Assembly: GCA_010206225.2 (NCBI GenBank) | Contig: VIQU02000013.1 | Span: 1-64,000, forward strand | Reading direction: 5' to 3' | DNA: 64,000 nucleotides | From: Lachnospiraceae bacterium MD308 | GTDB lineage: Bacteria > Bacillota > Clostridia > Lachnospirales > Lachnospiraceae | In this document: positions 34,840-41,767 of the stretch, piece by piece | Layout: the number at the start of each line of letters is the position of its first letter | Position numbering within the stretch: the stretch's first letter is position 1 | Program-made: the position numbers and the translations under genes | The notes under the pieces: model-generated | Database searches by the model: none | The model's input: only the letters and a program-made list of their open reading frames with translations | What the model was told of the DNA's origin: nothing

Positions 34840-35244
34840 CTATATAGGAAGCTCCAGATAGATATCTTTTCCTTCTTTAATAGAAATCACTACTTTGCCG
34901 CTTCTGATTGTTGTCGCAACACCTTCCACGCTTCCGCTTACCGCCGGCACTTCCTGAACTGCCTCTTCTTCCTCCGGCTCCTCGGCCGCTGCTTCCTTAA
35001 TACCATCTACATTATCAGCTGTCAGCGGACAGAGAGAATCACTTGTCTTTGTTAATTTTGCCCCAAGTACCTGAGAGATTGTCAGGCATCCATCCAGATT
35101 CAATAACCCTGAATCTACCAATTCATCAAAAATAGCCGGATCTTCAAGATTTGCCGGTTCAATTGTAATACCTGCTTCTGCTCTGCAGCATAATACGGCA
35201 GGATCGTTTGCATGTGCTTTTGCGGTTTCCGCTGTAATGGACAT
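34840..35244 (-). CDS. PrdA/PrdD N-terminal-like protein (proline reductase family), orphan
   Basis: 134 residues. The opening MSITAETAKAHANDPAVLCC, then EPANLEDPAIFDELVDSGLL and CLTISQVLGAKLTKT, match my memory of the N-terminal region of D-proline reductase proprotein PrdA and its relative PrdD. An acidic linker (about residues 87-100) leads to a short C-terminal strand region (GKVVISIKEGKDIYLELP). The pyruvoyl-forming cleavage region and the rest of PrdA are absent, and no other prd gene is nearby. AGGAGGAGG precedes the ATG. Function unknown; assignment by recall, not alignment. Confidence 0.5.
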   Translation of the reverse strand: MSITAETAKAHANDPAVLCCRAEAGITIEPANLEDPAIFDELVDSGLLNLDGCLTISQVLGAKLTKTSDSLCPLTADNVDGIKEAAAEEPEEEEAVQEVPAVSGSVEGVATTIRSGKVVISIKEGKDIYLELPI

Positions 35245-35383
35245 ACTTCATTACCTCCTCCTAATATATACGTTACTTTTAGTATATCCCTCGTCATGCA
35301 TAATTTCCAATTGATTTTTGCTATGAATATATAGGATTTTTCTATTCATCTTTTTATTTACAATCCCCGATTCTTTTCTTTAT

Positions 35384-36598
35384 CTATAACGACTTGATCC
35401 TGTCAATCGCCGCCACAGTATTCTCGTAGCTTCCGAAAGCTGTCAGCCTGAAATACCCTTCGCCGCTCGGCCCGAAGCCCGAACCCGGTGTTCCTACCAC
35501 ATTGGCTTTCTCAAGAAGATAATCAAAGAATTCCCATGAAGTCATGCCCTTTGGCGTCTCCAGCCAGATATACGGCGCATTCACACCGCCGGATACATTG
35601 TATCCGGTGTCTTTAAGCCCTTCATAAATTACCTTCGCATTCTTCATATAATAATTAATCTGCTCCTTAAGCTGTGCTTTTCCTGCCTCAGAGTATACTG
35701 CCTCCCCGGCCCTCTGCACAATATAAGGCGCTCCGTTATATTTTGTCCCATGTCTGCGCGCCCACAGCGAATGAAGCATCACATCACCTGCTTTCAGCTC
35801 CTTCGGAATCACTGTCGCTCCAAGTCTGACTCCTGTGAAACCTGCATTTTTTGAAAAACTCCGAAGCTCTATGGCACAGGTTCTGGCTCCCTCGCACTCA
35901 TAAATCGTATGTGGTATTTCCTCCTCGGAAATGTACGCTTCATAAGCAGCATCATAGATAATCACCGCCCCTACCTTATTGGCATAATCTACCCACTTCT
36001 GAAGCTGATCCTTTGCAATCGCAGATCCTGTCGGATTATTGGGAAAGCATAAGTAGATGATGTCAGGCGTCTCTTTCGGAATCTCCGGCGCGAAATCGGT
36101 CTCTTTTGTACACGGCATGTAGATGACATCACTCCATGTCTCCGTCTTTACGTCATATATACCCGTCCGTCCTGCCATAACATTCGTATCCACATAGACC
36201 GGGTAAACCGGATCACAGACTGCAATCTTGTTATCCTTTGCAAATATCTCCTGAATATTGCCGGAATCACATTTCGCTCCGTCAGAGATAAATATCTCAT
36301 CCTCTTTGATGTCACAGCCTTTATCCTGATAATCGTTCTTCGCCATAGCGCTTCTGAGGAACTCATAACCCAGATCCGGCGCATACCCGCGAAAAGTCTC
36401 TGCATGCGCCATCTCGTCCACCGCGCTGTGCAGACTTTCAATAATAGCCGGAGCCAAAGGCTGCGTTACATCGCCGATTCCCAGTCTGATAATCTTTTTA
36501 TCCGGATTCGCCTGCGTATATGCTGCTACTTTTTTGCCGATTGTGGAGAAAAGATAACTCCCCGGCAGTTTCAGATAATCTCCATTCACCTTAAACAT
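35384..36598 (-). CDS. dapL: LL-diaminopimelate aminotransferase
   Basis: PLP-dependent class I/II aminotransferase that converts tetrahydrodipicolinate directly to LL-diaminopimelate, bypassing the acylated route. 404 residues from MFKVNGDYLKLPGSYLF, the characteristic DapL opening; CAGGAGGG precedes it. The PLP Lys is in SFSKNAGFTGVRLG, with CFPNNPTGS and YDAAYEAYI typical of the family. It lies one base after dapF, so lysine/peptidoglycan precursor steps are co-expressed. Confidence 0.95.
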   Translation of the reverse strand: MFKVNGDYLKLPGSYLFSTIGKKVAAYTQANPDKKIIRLGIGDVTQPLAPAIIESLHSAVDEMAHAETFRGYAPDLGYEFLRSAMAKNDYQDKGCDIKEDEIFISDGAKCDSGNIQEIFAKDNKIAVCDPVYPVYVDTNVMAGRTGIYDVKTETWSDVIYMPCTKETDFAPEIPKETPDIIYLCFPNNPTGSAIAKDQLQKWVDYANKVGAVIIYDAAYEAYISEEEIPHTIYECEGARTCAIELRSFSKNAGFTGVRLGATVIPKELKAGDVMLHSLWARRHGTKYNGAPYIVQRAGEAVYSEAGKAQLKEQINYYMKNAKVIYEGLKDTGYNVSGGVNAPYIWLETPKGMTSWEFFDYLLEKANVVGTPGSGFGPSGEGYFRLTAFGSYENTVAAIDRIKSL

Positions 36599-36599
36599 C

Positions 36600-37457
36600 T
36601 TACTTAATCCCTCCTGTAATATCAATTTCACCGTCAAATACAACTGTCGCCGGACCTGTCATATAGACTATATCCGCTTCCCTGTCCCATTCGATCTGCA
36701 GATCGCCGCCTAATAGTTTAACGGTCACACTATCCTCTGTCAACCCATTTAAAATACAGGACACCGCCACCGCACATGCCCCTGTCCCGCAGGCAAGCGT
36801 TTCCCCTGATCCTCTTTCCCACACGCGCATCTGTGCCGTATGCCGGTCTAACACTTTTACAAATTCTGTATTAATGCGGTTCGGAAATCTCTTATAATTT
36901 TCAAACTTTGGCCCGATTGTCTCGATATCCAATCCCTCTACGTCATCCACATAGACAACGGCATGAGGATTTCCCATGGAGACAGCTGTGATGCGATATT
37001 CCTGTCCATCCACAAGAATGGGCGCGTTAATCATTCTCTCATCCCCCGGCTTTTCTAAAAGCACAGGAATCCGTTCTGGAAATAATTCCGGCTTTCCCAT
37101 ATTCACCCTGACAAGCTCCGTTTTTCCGTCCTTTACCGTTAAATCTAAATATTTGATACCGCCAAGGGTTTCCACTGAGATGCTTGTTTTATCTGTCAAT
37201 CCGTAATCGTAAACATATTTTGCCACACAGCGGATACCGTTGCCGCACATCTCTCCGCGGGAGCCGTCCGCATTGTACATCTCCATCTCAAAATCCGCTT
37301 GTTTTGACGGATTGATCATGATCAGACCGTCAGAGCCAATACCGAAATGACGGTCACTGATAAACCTTGCCGCGGCGGGCGGATTTTCAATATGCTCTTT
37401 CAGGCAATTCACATAAACATAGTCATTTCCAAGTCCATGCATCTTCGTAAATTTCAT
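36600..37457 (-). CDS. dapF: diaminopimelate epimerase
   Basis: Cofactor-independent racemase producing meso-diaminopimelate from the LL form. 285 residues from MKFTKMHGLGNDYVYVNC, after GGAGGAAAGC; the nine extra upstream codons are not needed. The two catalytic Cys are in GEMCGNGIRC and ETLACGTGACA. Operon with dapL, following the ANTAR gene by 62 nt. Confidence 0.96.
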   Translation of the reverse strand: MKFTKMHGLGNDYVYVNCLKEHIENPPAAARFISDRHFGIGSDGLIMINPSKQADFEMEMYNADGSRGEMCGNGIRCVAKYVYDYGLTDKTSISVETLGGIKYLDLTVKDGKTELVRVNMGKPELFPERIPVLLEKPGDERMINAPILVDGQEYRITAVSMGNPHAVVYVDDVEGLDIETIGPKFENYKRFPNRINTEFVKVLDRHTAQMRVWERGSGETLACGTGACAVAVSCILNGLTEDSVTVKLLGGDLQIEWDREADIVYMTGPATVVFDGEIDITGGIK

Positions 37458-37519
37458 ACTGCTTTCCTCCAAATCCGTTTTCATTTACTTATTCCTTCTA
37501 TCTCTTCTGCAATATCCGG

Positions 37520-38062
37520 TTATGACATCACACGCAGTATCATCTCTGCAGTCTCCGTCATGTCCGTGCCGCTGTCCATGCTGCACTTCTGGATGTATCT
37601 GTGAGCCTCCTCCTCCGACATATGATTGCGCTCCATTAAAAGTTCTTTCGCTTTCCCTATCAATGCCTGCTGCGCAGGATCCCGCTTTCCTGTCTCTCGC
37701 TTCTTCTTTCGACGCCGCTTTAGATTCGTCAGCATCATTTCCATCGTATTGATAAAATCATATGCCTTTAACGGCATGGAAAGCCCCATCACCCCTTCTG
37801 CATCCCCGTCGCTCCATTTATCCGGCGAGGCCAGAAGGAGGATATCGAACTCTCTCGGAAGAAATTCCCGCAGCTCCGTATACATCATATCCTTTAATTT
37901 ATAACCGCAGATAACAATTCCCTCATCAACTGTATCCGCATAATGCAATGCCTGCGCACCGCTTGTACACACTCCGGTAACGTTCATTCCATTTCGTACC
38001 AGCAGATTCCGGATATTGGCCGCGTTGTCCTTACTCGGAAATACAACGATAATCCCAACCAA
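37520..38062 (-). CDS. ANTAR-domain RNA-binding antiterminator with degenerate receiver
   Basis: 180 residues: an N-terminal response-regulator-like fold (about 1-115), a basic linker KRRRKKKRE, and a C-terminal ANTAR domain (ALIGKAKELLMERNHMSEEE.. to the end) that binds paired hexaloop RNA hairpins. The usual phospho-acceptor strand reads IVICGYKLKDM with no Asp at the expected place, so classical phosphorylation is doubtful. It lies 44 nt downstream of glnA, whose leader contains a matching dual-hexaloop motif. Probably a nitrogen-status antiterminator for glnA. Confidence 0.88.
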   Translation of the reverse strand: MVGIIVVFPSKDNAANIRNLLVRNGMNVTGVCTSGAQALHYADTVDEGIVICGYKLKDMMYTELREFLPREFDILLLASPDKWSDGDAEGVMGLSMPLKAYDFINTMEMMLTNLKRRRKKKRETGKRDPAQQALIGKAKELLMERNHMSEEEAHRYIQKCSMDSGTDMTETAEMILRVMS

Positions 38063-38106
38063 TTTCCCACCTCCTGTCCCTTTCGTCGACGCCGCTTAAA
38101 AGGTGG

Positions 38107-39441
38107 CTAAATTCTTTGCAGATATCTTGAAATCTCCCACTGCGTAACCTGCGAGCTATACTCTGTATATTCCTTTCTTTTCGCCTTCAGATACTTTCTC
38201 GATAGATCTTCTCCGAGAACATTCTGAATAAACGGATCATTCTGAAAAGCTCTTGCCGCTTCTCTGAGACTTCCCGGAAGCTCCTCGATTCCTGCATTCC
38301 TTCGTTCCTCCTCCGTCATGTCAAAGACATTACAATCAATACTGCCTTGGGGCATAATCTTACTCTTAATTCCGTCAAGTCCCGCCGCAAGACACACCGC
38401 CAGCGCCAGATACGGATTCGCAGAAGGATCGGGACTTCGAAGCTCGATTCTAGCAGAGTCTCCCCTTGTTCCCGGAATACGGATAAGAGGCGTACGGTTT
38501 TTTGCAGACCATGCAATATACACCGGCGCTTCATATCCGGGAATCAAACGCTTATAGGAATTGACGATCGGATTGGTAATAAAACTGACTGCCTTCATAT
38601 GCCGCATGATTCCTCCGATAAAATAATAGGCTTCCCGGCTGATTCCATTCGGATCTTTTTCGTCTTTAAAAGCATTGACCCCATCTCTGCTCAGAGACAT
38701 ATTAAGATGCATACCGGAACCATTGATTCCGTACTTTGGCTTCGGCATAAATGTCGCATGCAGCCCGTGACGTTTTGCAATGGTCTTCACCACCAGTTTA
38801 AAGGTCATGATATTATCCGCCGTCGCAAGCGCCTCATCATACCGAAAATCAATCTCATGCTGCGCCGGCGCGACCTCATGATGGGACGTCTCTATCTCAA
38901 ATCCCATCTCCTCCAGCGTCAGCACCATATCGCGCCTTGCATTCTCCCCAAGATCCAGTGGTCCAAGGTCAAAATATCCTGCATGTTCATGGGAGATCGT
39001 CGTCGGCTGTCCGTCTTCGTCCGTATGGAACAGGAAAAATTCACATTCCGGACCTACATCAAAAGTATACCCCATCTCCTTTGCTTCGTTAAGAATCCTC
39101 TTTAGAATATAGCGCGGATCACTCTCAAATGCCGTCCGATCCGCCTTATACACATCGCAGATCAGCCTTGCCACCTTACCTTGCTGTGGTCTCCATGGAA
39201 ATATCTCAAACGTATTGAGATCCGGATACAGATACATATCCGAGTCCTCCACTCTGGCAAATCCCTCAATTGAGGAGCCATCAAAAACAACCTGATTATC
39301 AAGCGCCCTCTCAAGCTGGTTCGCAGTAACCGCAATATTCTTCAATGTCCCGAAAATATCCGTAAACTGCAGGCGGATGAAACCCACATCCTCTTCTCTG
39401 GCCATACGCAGAATATCCTCTCTCGTAAACTGATTCATCAC
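38107..39441 (-). CDS. glnA: glutamine synthetase, type I-alpha
   Basis: Condenses ammonia and glutamate to glutamine using ATP. 444 residues, the length of the Gram-positive I-alpha form that lacks the adenylylation loop. Motifs present: VFDGSSIEGFARVEDSD, GPECEFFLF, NGSGMHLNMSL, and RIPGTRGDSARIELRSPDPS. GAGGAGGAATT precedes two adjacent ATG codons (39441 and 39438). The T-run of a terminator hairpin sits directly upstream of this site, making expression dependent on antitermination. Confidence 0.97.
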   Translation of the reverse strand: MMNQFTREDILRMAREEDVGFIRLQFTDIFGTLKNIAVTANQLERALDNQVVFDGSSIEGFARVEDSDMYLYPDLNTFEIFPWRPQQGKVARLICDVYKADRTAFESDPRYILKRILNEAKEMGYTFDVGPECEFFLFHTDEDGQPTTISHEHAGYFDLGPLDLGENARRDMVLTLEEMGFEIETSHHEVAPAQHEIDFRYDEALATADNIMTFKLVVKTIAKRHGLHATFMPKPKYGINGSGMHLNMSLSRDGVNAFKDEKDPNGISREAYYFIGGIMRHMKAVSFITNPIVNSYKRLIPGYEAPVYIAWSAKNRTPLIRIPGTRGDSARIELRSPDPSANPYLALAVCLAAGLDGIKSKIMPQGSIDCNVFDMTEEERRNAGIEELPGSLREAARAFQNDPFIQNVLGEDLSRKYLKAKRKEYTEYSSQVTQWEISRYLQRI

Positions 39442-39452
39442 AATTCCTCCTC

Positions 39453-39488
39453 AAAAAATGGGCGCTCTCATACAAGGATGAGAACGCC
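39453..39488 (-). terminator. leader terminator (attenuator) of glnA
   Basis: GGCGTTCTCAT, six-base loop, ATGAGAGCGCC, then C-A and six T, ending 11 bases before the glnA start. Between the small membrane-protein gene and glnA, so it would stop read-through unless disrupted. Its 5' arm overlaps the second ANTAR hexaloop hairpin. Confidence 0.8.
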
Positions 39489-39513
39489 TTTGTTCACATA
39501 TTTTCTGTAATAT
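39482..39513 (-). promoter_or_regulatory. ANTAR-binding dual hexaloop motif in the glnA leader
   Basis: P1 at 39513-39498 is ATATT-ACAGAA-AATAT; two bases later P2 at 39495-39482 is GAAC-AAAGGC-GTTC. Both loops are six bases with A at position 1 and G at position 4, the known ANTAR recognition pattern. P2 uses seven bases of the 5' arm of the terminator, so the two structures exclude each other. Confidence 0.75.
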
Positions 39514-39518
39514 TCCGT

Positions 39519-39749
39519 TTATTCCTCGTCTTCCTCTTCGTCAAGCCAATAATCATCCTCAAGCTGATTATAGATATTGCCATTGTTATTGCCAAGGCTA
39601 ACGCCCTTTTTAATCGGCGCCATAAGAAATCCCTTTATAATTCCAAACATCACACAACATAACATCACCAGTATCTTCTCTGTCAGTGTCCAGTCTCTCT
39701 TAAAAAAGTCTTTCACTGACTTCATCATATCTCTTAAGCAGTCTAACAT
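39519..39749 (-). CDS. small membrane protein upstream of glnA
   Basis: 76 residues from MLDCLRDMMKSVKDFFKRDW, after AAGGAGG. One hydrophobic segment (about residues 28-47, KILVMLCCVMFGIIKGFLM) follows a basic amphipathic stretch, and the C-terminus is a long acidic tail (DDYWLDEEEDEE). It has no recognised family. It is the first gene ahead of the ANTAR-controlled terminator and glnA, so it would be transcribed in all conditions while glnA is conditional. Confidence 0.7.
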   Translation of the reverse strand: MLDCLRDMMKSVKDFFKRDWTLTEKILVMLCCVMFGIIKGFLMAPIKKGVSLGNNNGNIYNQLEDDYWLDEEEDEE

Positions 39750-39845
39750 ATGCCTGTCCTCCTTCACTTATTCAGCTTACTCTAATCTTCTCTTATTATA
39801 TACTAATTCCTTTTGAAATAAAAGACTTTTTGTTACAAATTCAGA

Positions 39846-39874
39846 TTGAAAAACCGACTGCACTCTGTTACAAT
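39846..39874 (+). promoter_or_regulatory. promoter of the PduL-like gene
   Basis: TTGAAA, 17-nt spacer, TACAAT, about 40 nt upstream of the ATG at 39916. Confidence 0.6.
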
Positions 39875-39915
39875 ATTAAATACTATGATTACTAACTTTA
39901 GAAAGGTGATTTTTC

Positions 39916-40560
39916 ATGGGACTTGCAATACCTATTGAGACAAGCGCACGACACATCCACGTGTGCCGTGAAGATTTTGAACTGCTATTCGGAAAAGGGA
40001 AGGAGCTTACCTTCAAAGCCGAACTAAGCCAGCCCGGTCAATATGTATGCGAAGAGCGCCTGACCGTTAAGGGTCCAAAAGGAACTTTTGAGAATGTTGC
40101 CGTACTCGGCCCATTCCGTAAAGAGACACAGGTCGAGATATCCGTAACTGACTGCCGCAAGCTTGGCATCGAAGGAATCATACGCCAATCCGGTGATACG
40201 AAAGGCACTCCCGGCTGCACCCTGATCGGACCTTTCGGAGAACTTGAGATTGATCACGGAGTGATCGTGGCCAAACGGCATATCCATATGACTCCCGTTC
40301 AGGCGATCCAGCTCGGAGTAAAAGATAATGATAATGTGTTCGTCATCACCAACAGCTTTGAACGCTCACTTATCTTTGCAGATGTCATTGTCCGCGTAAG
40401 CCCGAGTTTCGCACTGGCTATGCATGTAGATACCGACGAAGCCAACGCATTTGCCGGAATGGACAGTCCAACCGGCGTAATCCTAAAGCTGTTCAATGGT
40501 CAGACTTACAGTCTGCAGAAATGGGCGGATGAACTGCAGAACGGAATCAACCGTCTGTAA
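39916..40560 (+). CDS. pduL: phosphate propanoyltransferase / phosphotransacetylase, PduL type
   Basis: 214 residues; converts acyl-CoA and phosphate to acyl-phosphate and CoA. Two PduL repeats each carry a zinc-binding His cluster: ETSARHIHVCREDFELLFG near the start and VAKRHIHMTPVQAIQLG about residue 118. There is no N-terminal encapsulation peptide and no microcompartment gene nearby, so this is a cytosolic form serving acetate or propionate production. AGAAAGGTG precedes the ATG. Confidence 0.92.
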   Translation: MGLAIPIETSARHIHVCREDFELLFGKGKELTFKAELSQPGQYVCEERLTVKGPKGTFENVAVLGPFRKETQVEISVTDCRKLGIEGIIRQSGDTKGTPGCTLIGPFGELEIDHGVIVAKRHIHMTPVQAIQLGVKDNDNVFVITNSFERSLIFADVIVRVSPSFALAMHVDTDEANAFAGMDSPTGVILKLFNGQTYSLQKWADELQNGINRL

Positions 40561-40572
40561 ATACGAAAGCAA

Positions 40573-40607
40573 AAAGAGGCAAAAGGTCATGAGCCTTTTG
40601 TCTCTTT
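40573..40607. terminator. terminator after pduL
   Basis: AAAGAGGCAAAAGG / CCTTTTGTCTCTTT with a 7-nt loop, between converging genes. Confidence 0.7.
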
Positions 40608-40640
40608 CTCATTATATTACTCTTCATTGCAGCCTTCTCA

Positions 40641-40886
40641 TTACATCTTTGCCGTCAATGTCTTCGCACTCACCCCGGCAATCATCCCGAGTTTTCCCGA
40701 AAGGGAGCTGGTAGCATCACCCGGCGCGTCAAGCACCACGCTTATGATCGATACTTCCCGCTGGCGGTACGGAATCCCCATCCGGCCAACAATGTACTGA
40801 CGAAATTCATGCAGCAGGTCATTCACCGCCCCTGCAGCCTCCTCATCTTTTATAATAATGCTTATCACTGATACTCTGCTGTCCAT
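40641..40886 (-). CDS. iron-only hydrogenase system regulator (TM1266/ACT-like)
   Basis: 81 residues from MDSRVSVISIIIKDEEAAGA, after CAGGAG. The small ACT/NikR-C-like fold is suggested by VNDLLHEFRQYIVGRMGIPYR and the closing SLSGKLGMIAGVSAKTLTAK, which is characteristic of the TM1266 family encoded with [FeFe]-hydrogenase maturation genes. No hydrogenase genes lie in this window. Its mechanism is not established. Confidence 0.82.
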   Translation of the reverse strand: MDSRVSVISIIIKDEEAAGAVNDLLHEFRQYIVGRMGIPYRQREVSIISVVLDAPGDATSSLSGKLGMIAGVSAKTLTAKM

Positions 40887-40893
40887 ATTGTCA

Positions 40894-41679
40894 TTACTCC
40901 TGTTTCTTTTCATCTGGAATCTGTCTTCCGGTCACATCCATATGGTAGTTATCTTTGTAGATCAGCTCCGATACGGGTACGATATCATAACCTTTTTCCT
41001 GGAGTCCGGTAATCAGGGATTCCAGAGCCTGCGCCGTATATTTGGCGCCGTTATGACAGAGGATGATGGAACCGTTCCCAAGATTTTTGTGGTTCAGCAC
41101 CGTATTGATAATGTTGTCTACACCATAATCCTTCCAGTCTAAGCTGTCTACATCCCACTGAATCGTATAATATCCATTCTCCTTCGCATTCAGGACCACT
41201 TTGTCATCATAAGCACCATACGGCGGCCTGAAAAGCTGCATATCCGTCCCCGTAAGTTCTTTTACTTTATTATGCACTGACATCAGTTCCTGTGTTTTCT
41301 CCTCATCGGAAAGCTGAGACATATTTTTATGGTTTTCACTGTGGTTGCCCAGATCATGGCCCGCCTCTTTGATTGCTTTCACATCATCAGGATAGCTCTC
41401 CACCCATCCTCCGGTCATAAAAAATGTAACATGTACATCGTGTTTTTTTAATACATCAAGAAGCTTTCTTGTATCCTCATTTCCCCATGCCGCATCAAAT
41501 GAGAGAGCCACCTTTTTTTTATCCGTCTCTACGCAGTAAATTGGAAGTTCTCTTCCATTTACATTGCTGGACACTGTAGCAAATCCTGATACATATTTGA
41601 ACGATCCTGCAAGTGCTATGGCAAGCGTTAGTGTGACAACCACATACTTCATCCATCTCTTTTTTCTGTCTTCTTTCAT
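40894..41679 (-). CDS. membrane-anchored polysaccharide deacetylase (NodB domain)
   Basis: About 261 residues. After an N-terminal membrane anchor (YVVVTLTLAIALAGSF), the NodB domain shows motif 1 ALSFDAAWG (catalytic Asp), motif 2 HDLGNHSENH (metal His pair), motif 3 RPPYGAYDD and motif 5 ILCHN. Similar to PdaA/PdaB-like sporulation and peptidoglycan deacetylases. ATG at 41679 has GGAG eight bases upstream; the earlier ATG is too close. Confidence 0.9.
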   Translation of the reverse strand: MKEDRKKRWMKYVVVTLTLAIALAGSFKYVSGFATVSSNVNGRELPIYCVETDKKKVALSFDAAWGNEDTRKLLDVLKKHDVHVTFFMTGGWVESYPDDVKAIKEAGHDLGNHSENHKNMSQLSDEEKTQELMSVHNKVKELTGTDMQLFRPPYGAYDDKVVLNAKENGYYTIQWDVDSLDWKDYGVDNIINTVLNHKNLGNGSIILCHNGAKYTAQALESLITGLQEKGYDIVPVSELIYKDNYHMDVTGRQIPDEKKQE

Positions 41680-41767
41680 AAACATAACTCCAGAGCATAA
41701 TATACCATTACTCTAAATATATGTGCAGAAGCTTTGTCTTACATCAATTATTTTAACAATTATCCGT

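Noticed and set aside
39461-39488. Terminator loop CCTTGT as an ANTAR hexaloop
   Set aside because: It is six bases but lacks A1 and G4; the real candidates are the two loops just upstream, ACAGAA and AAAGGC.
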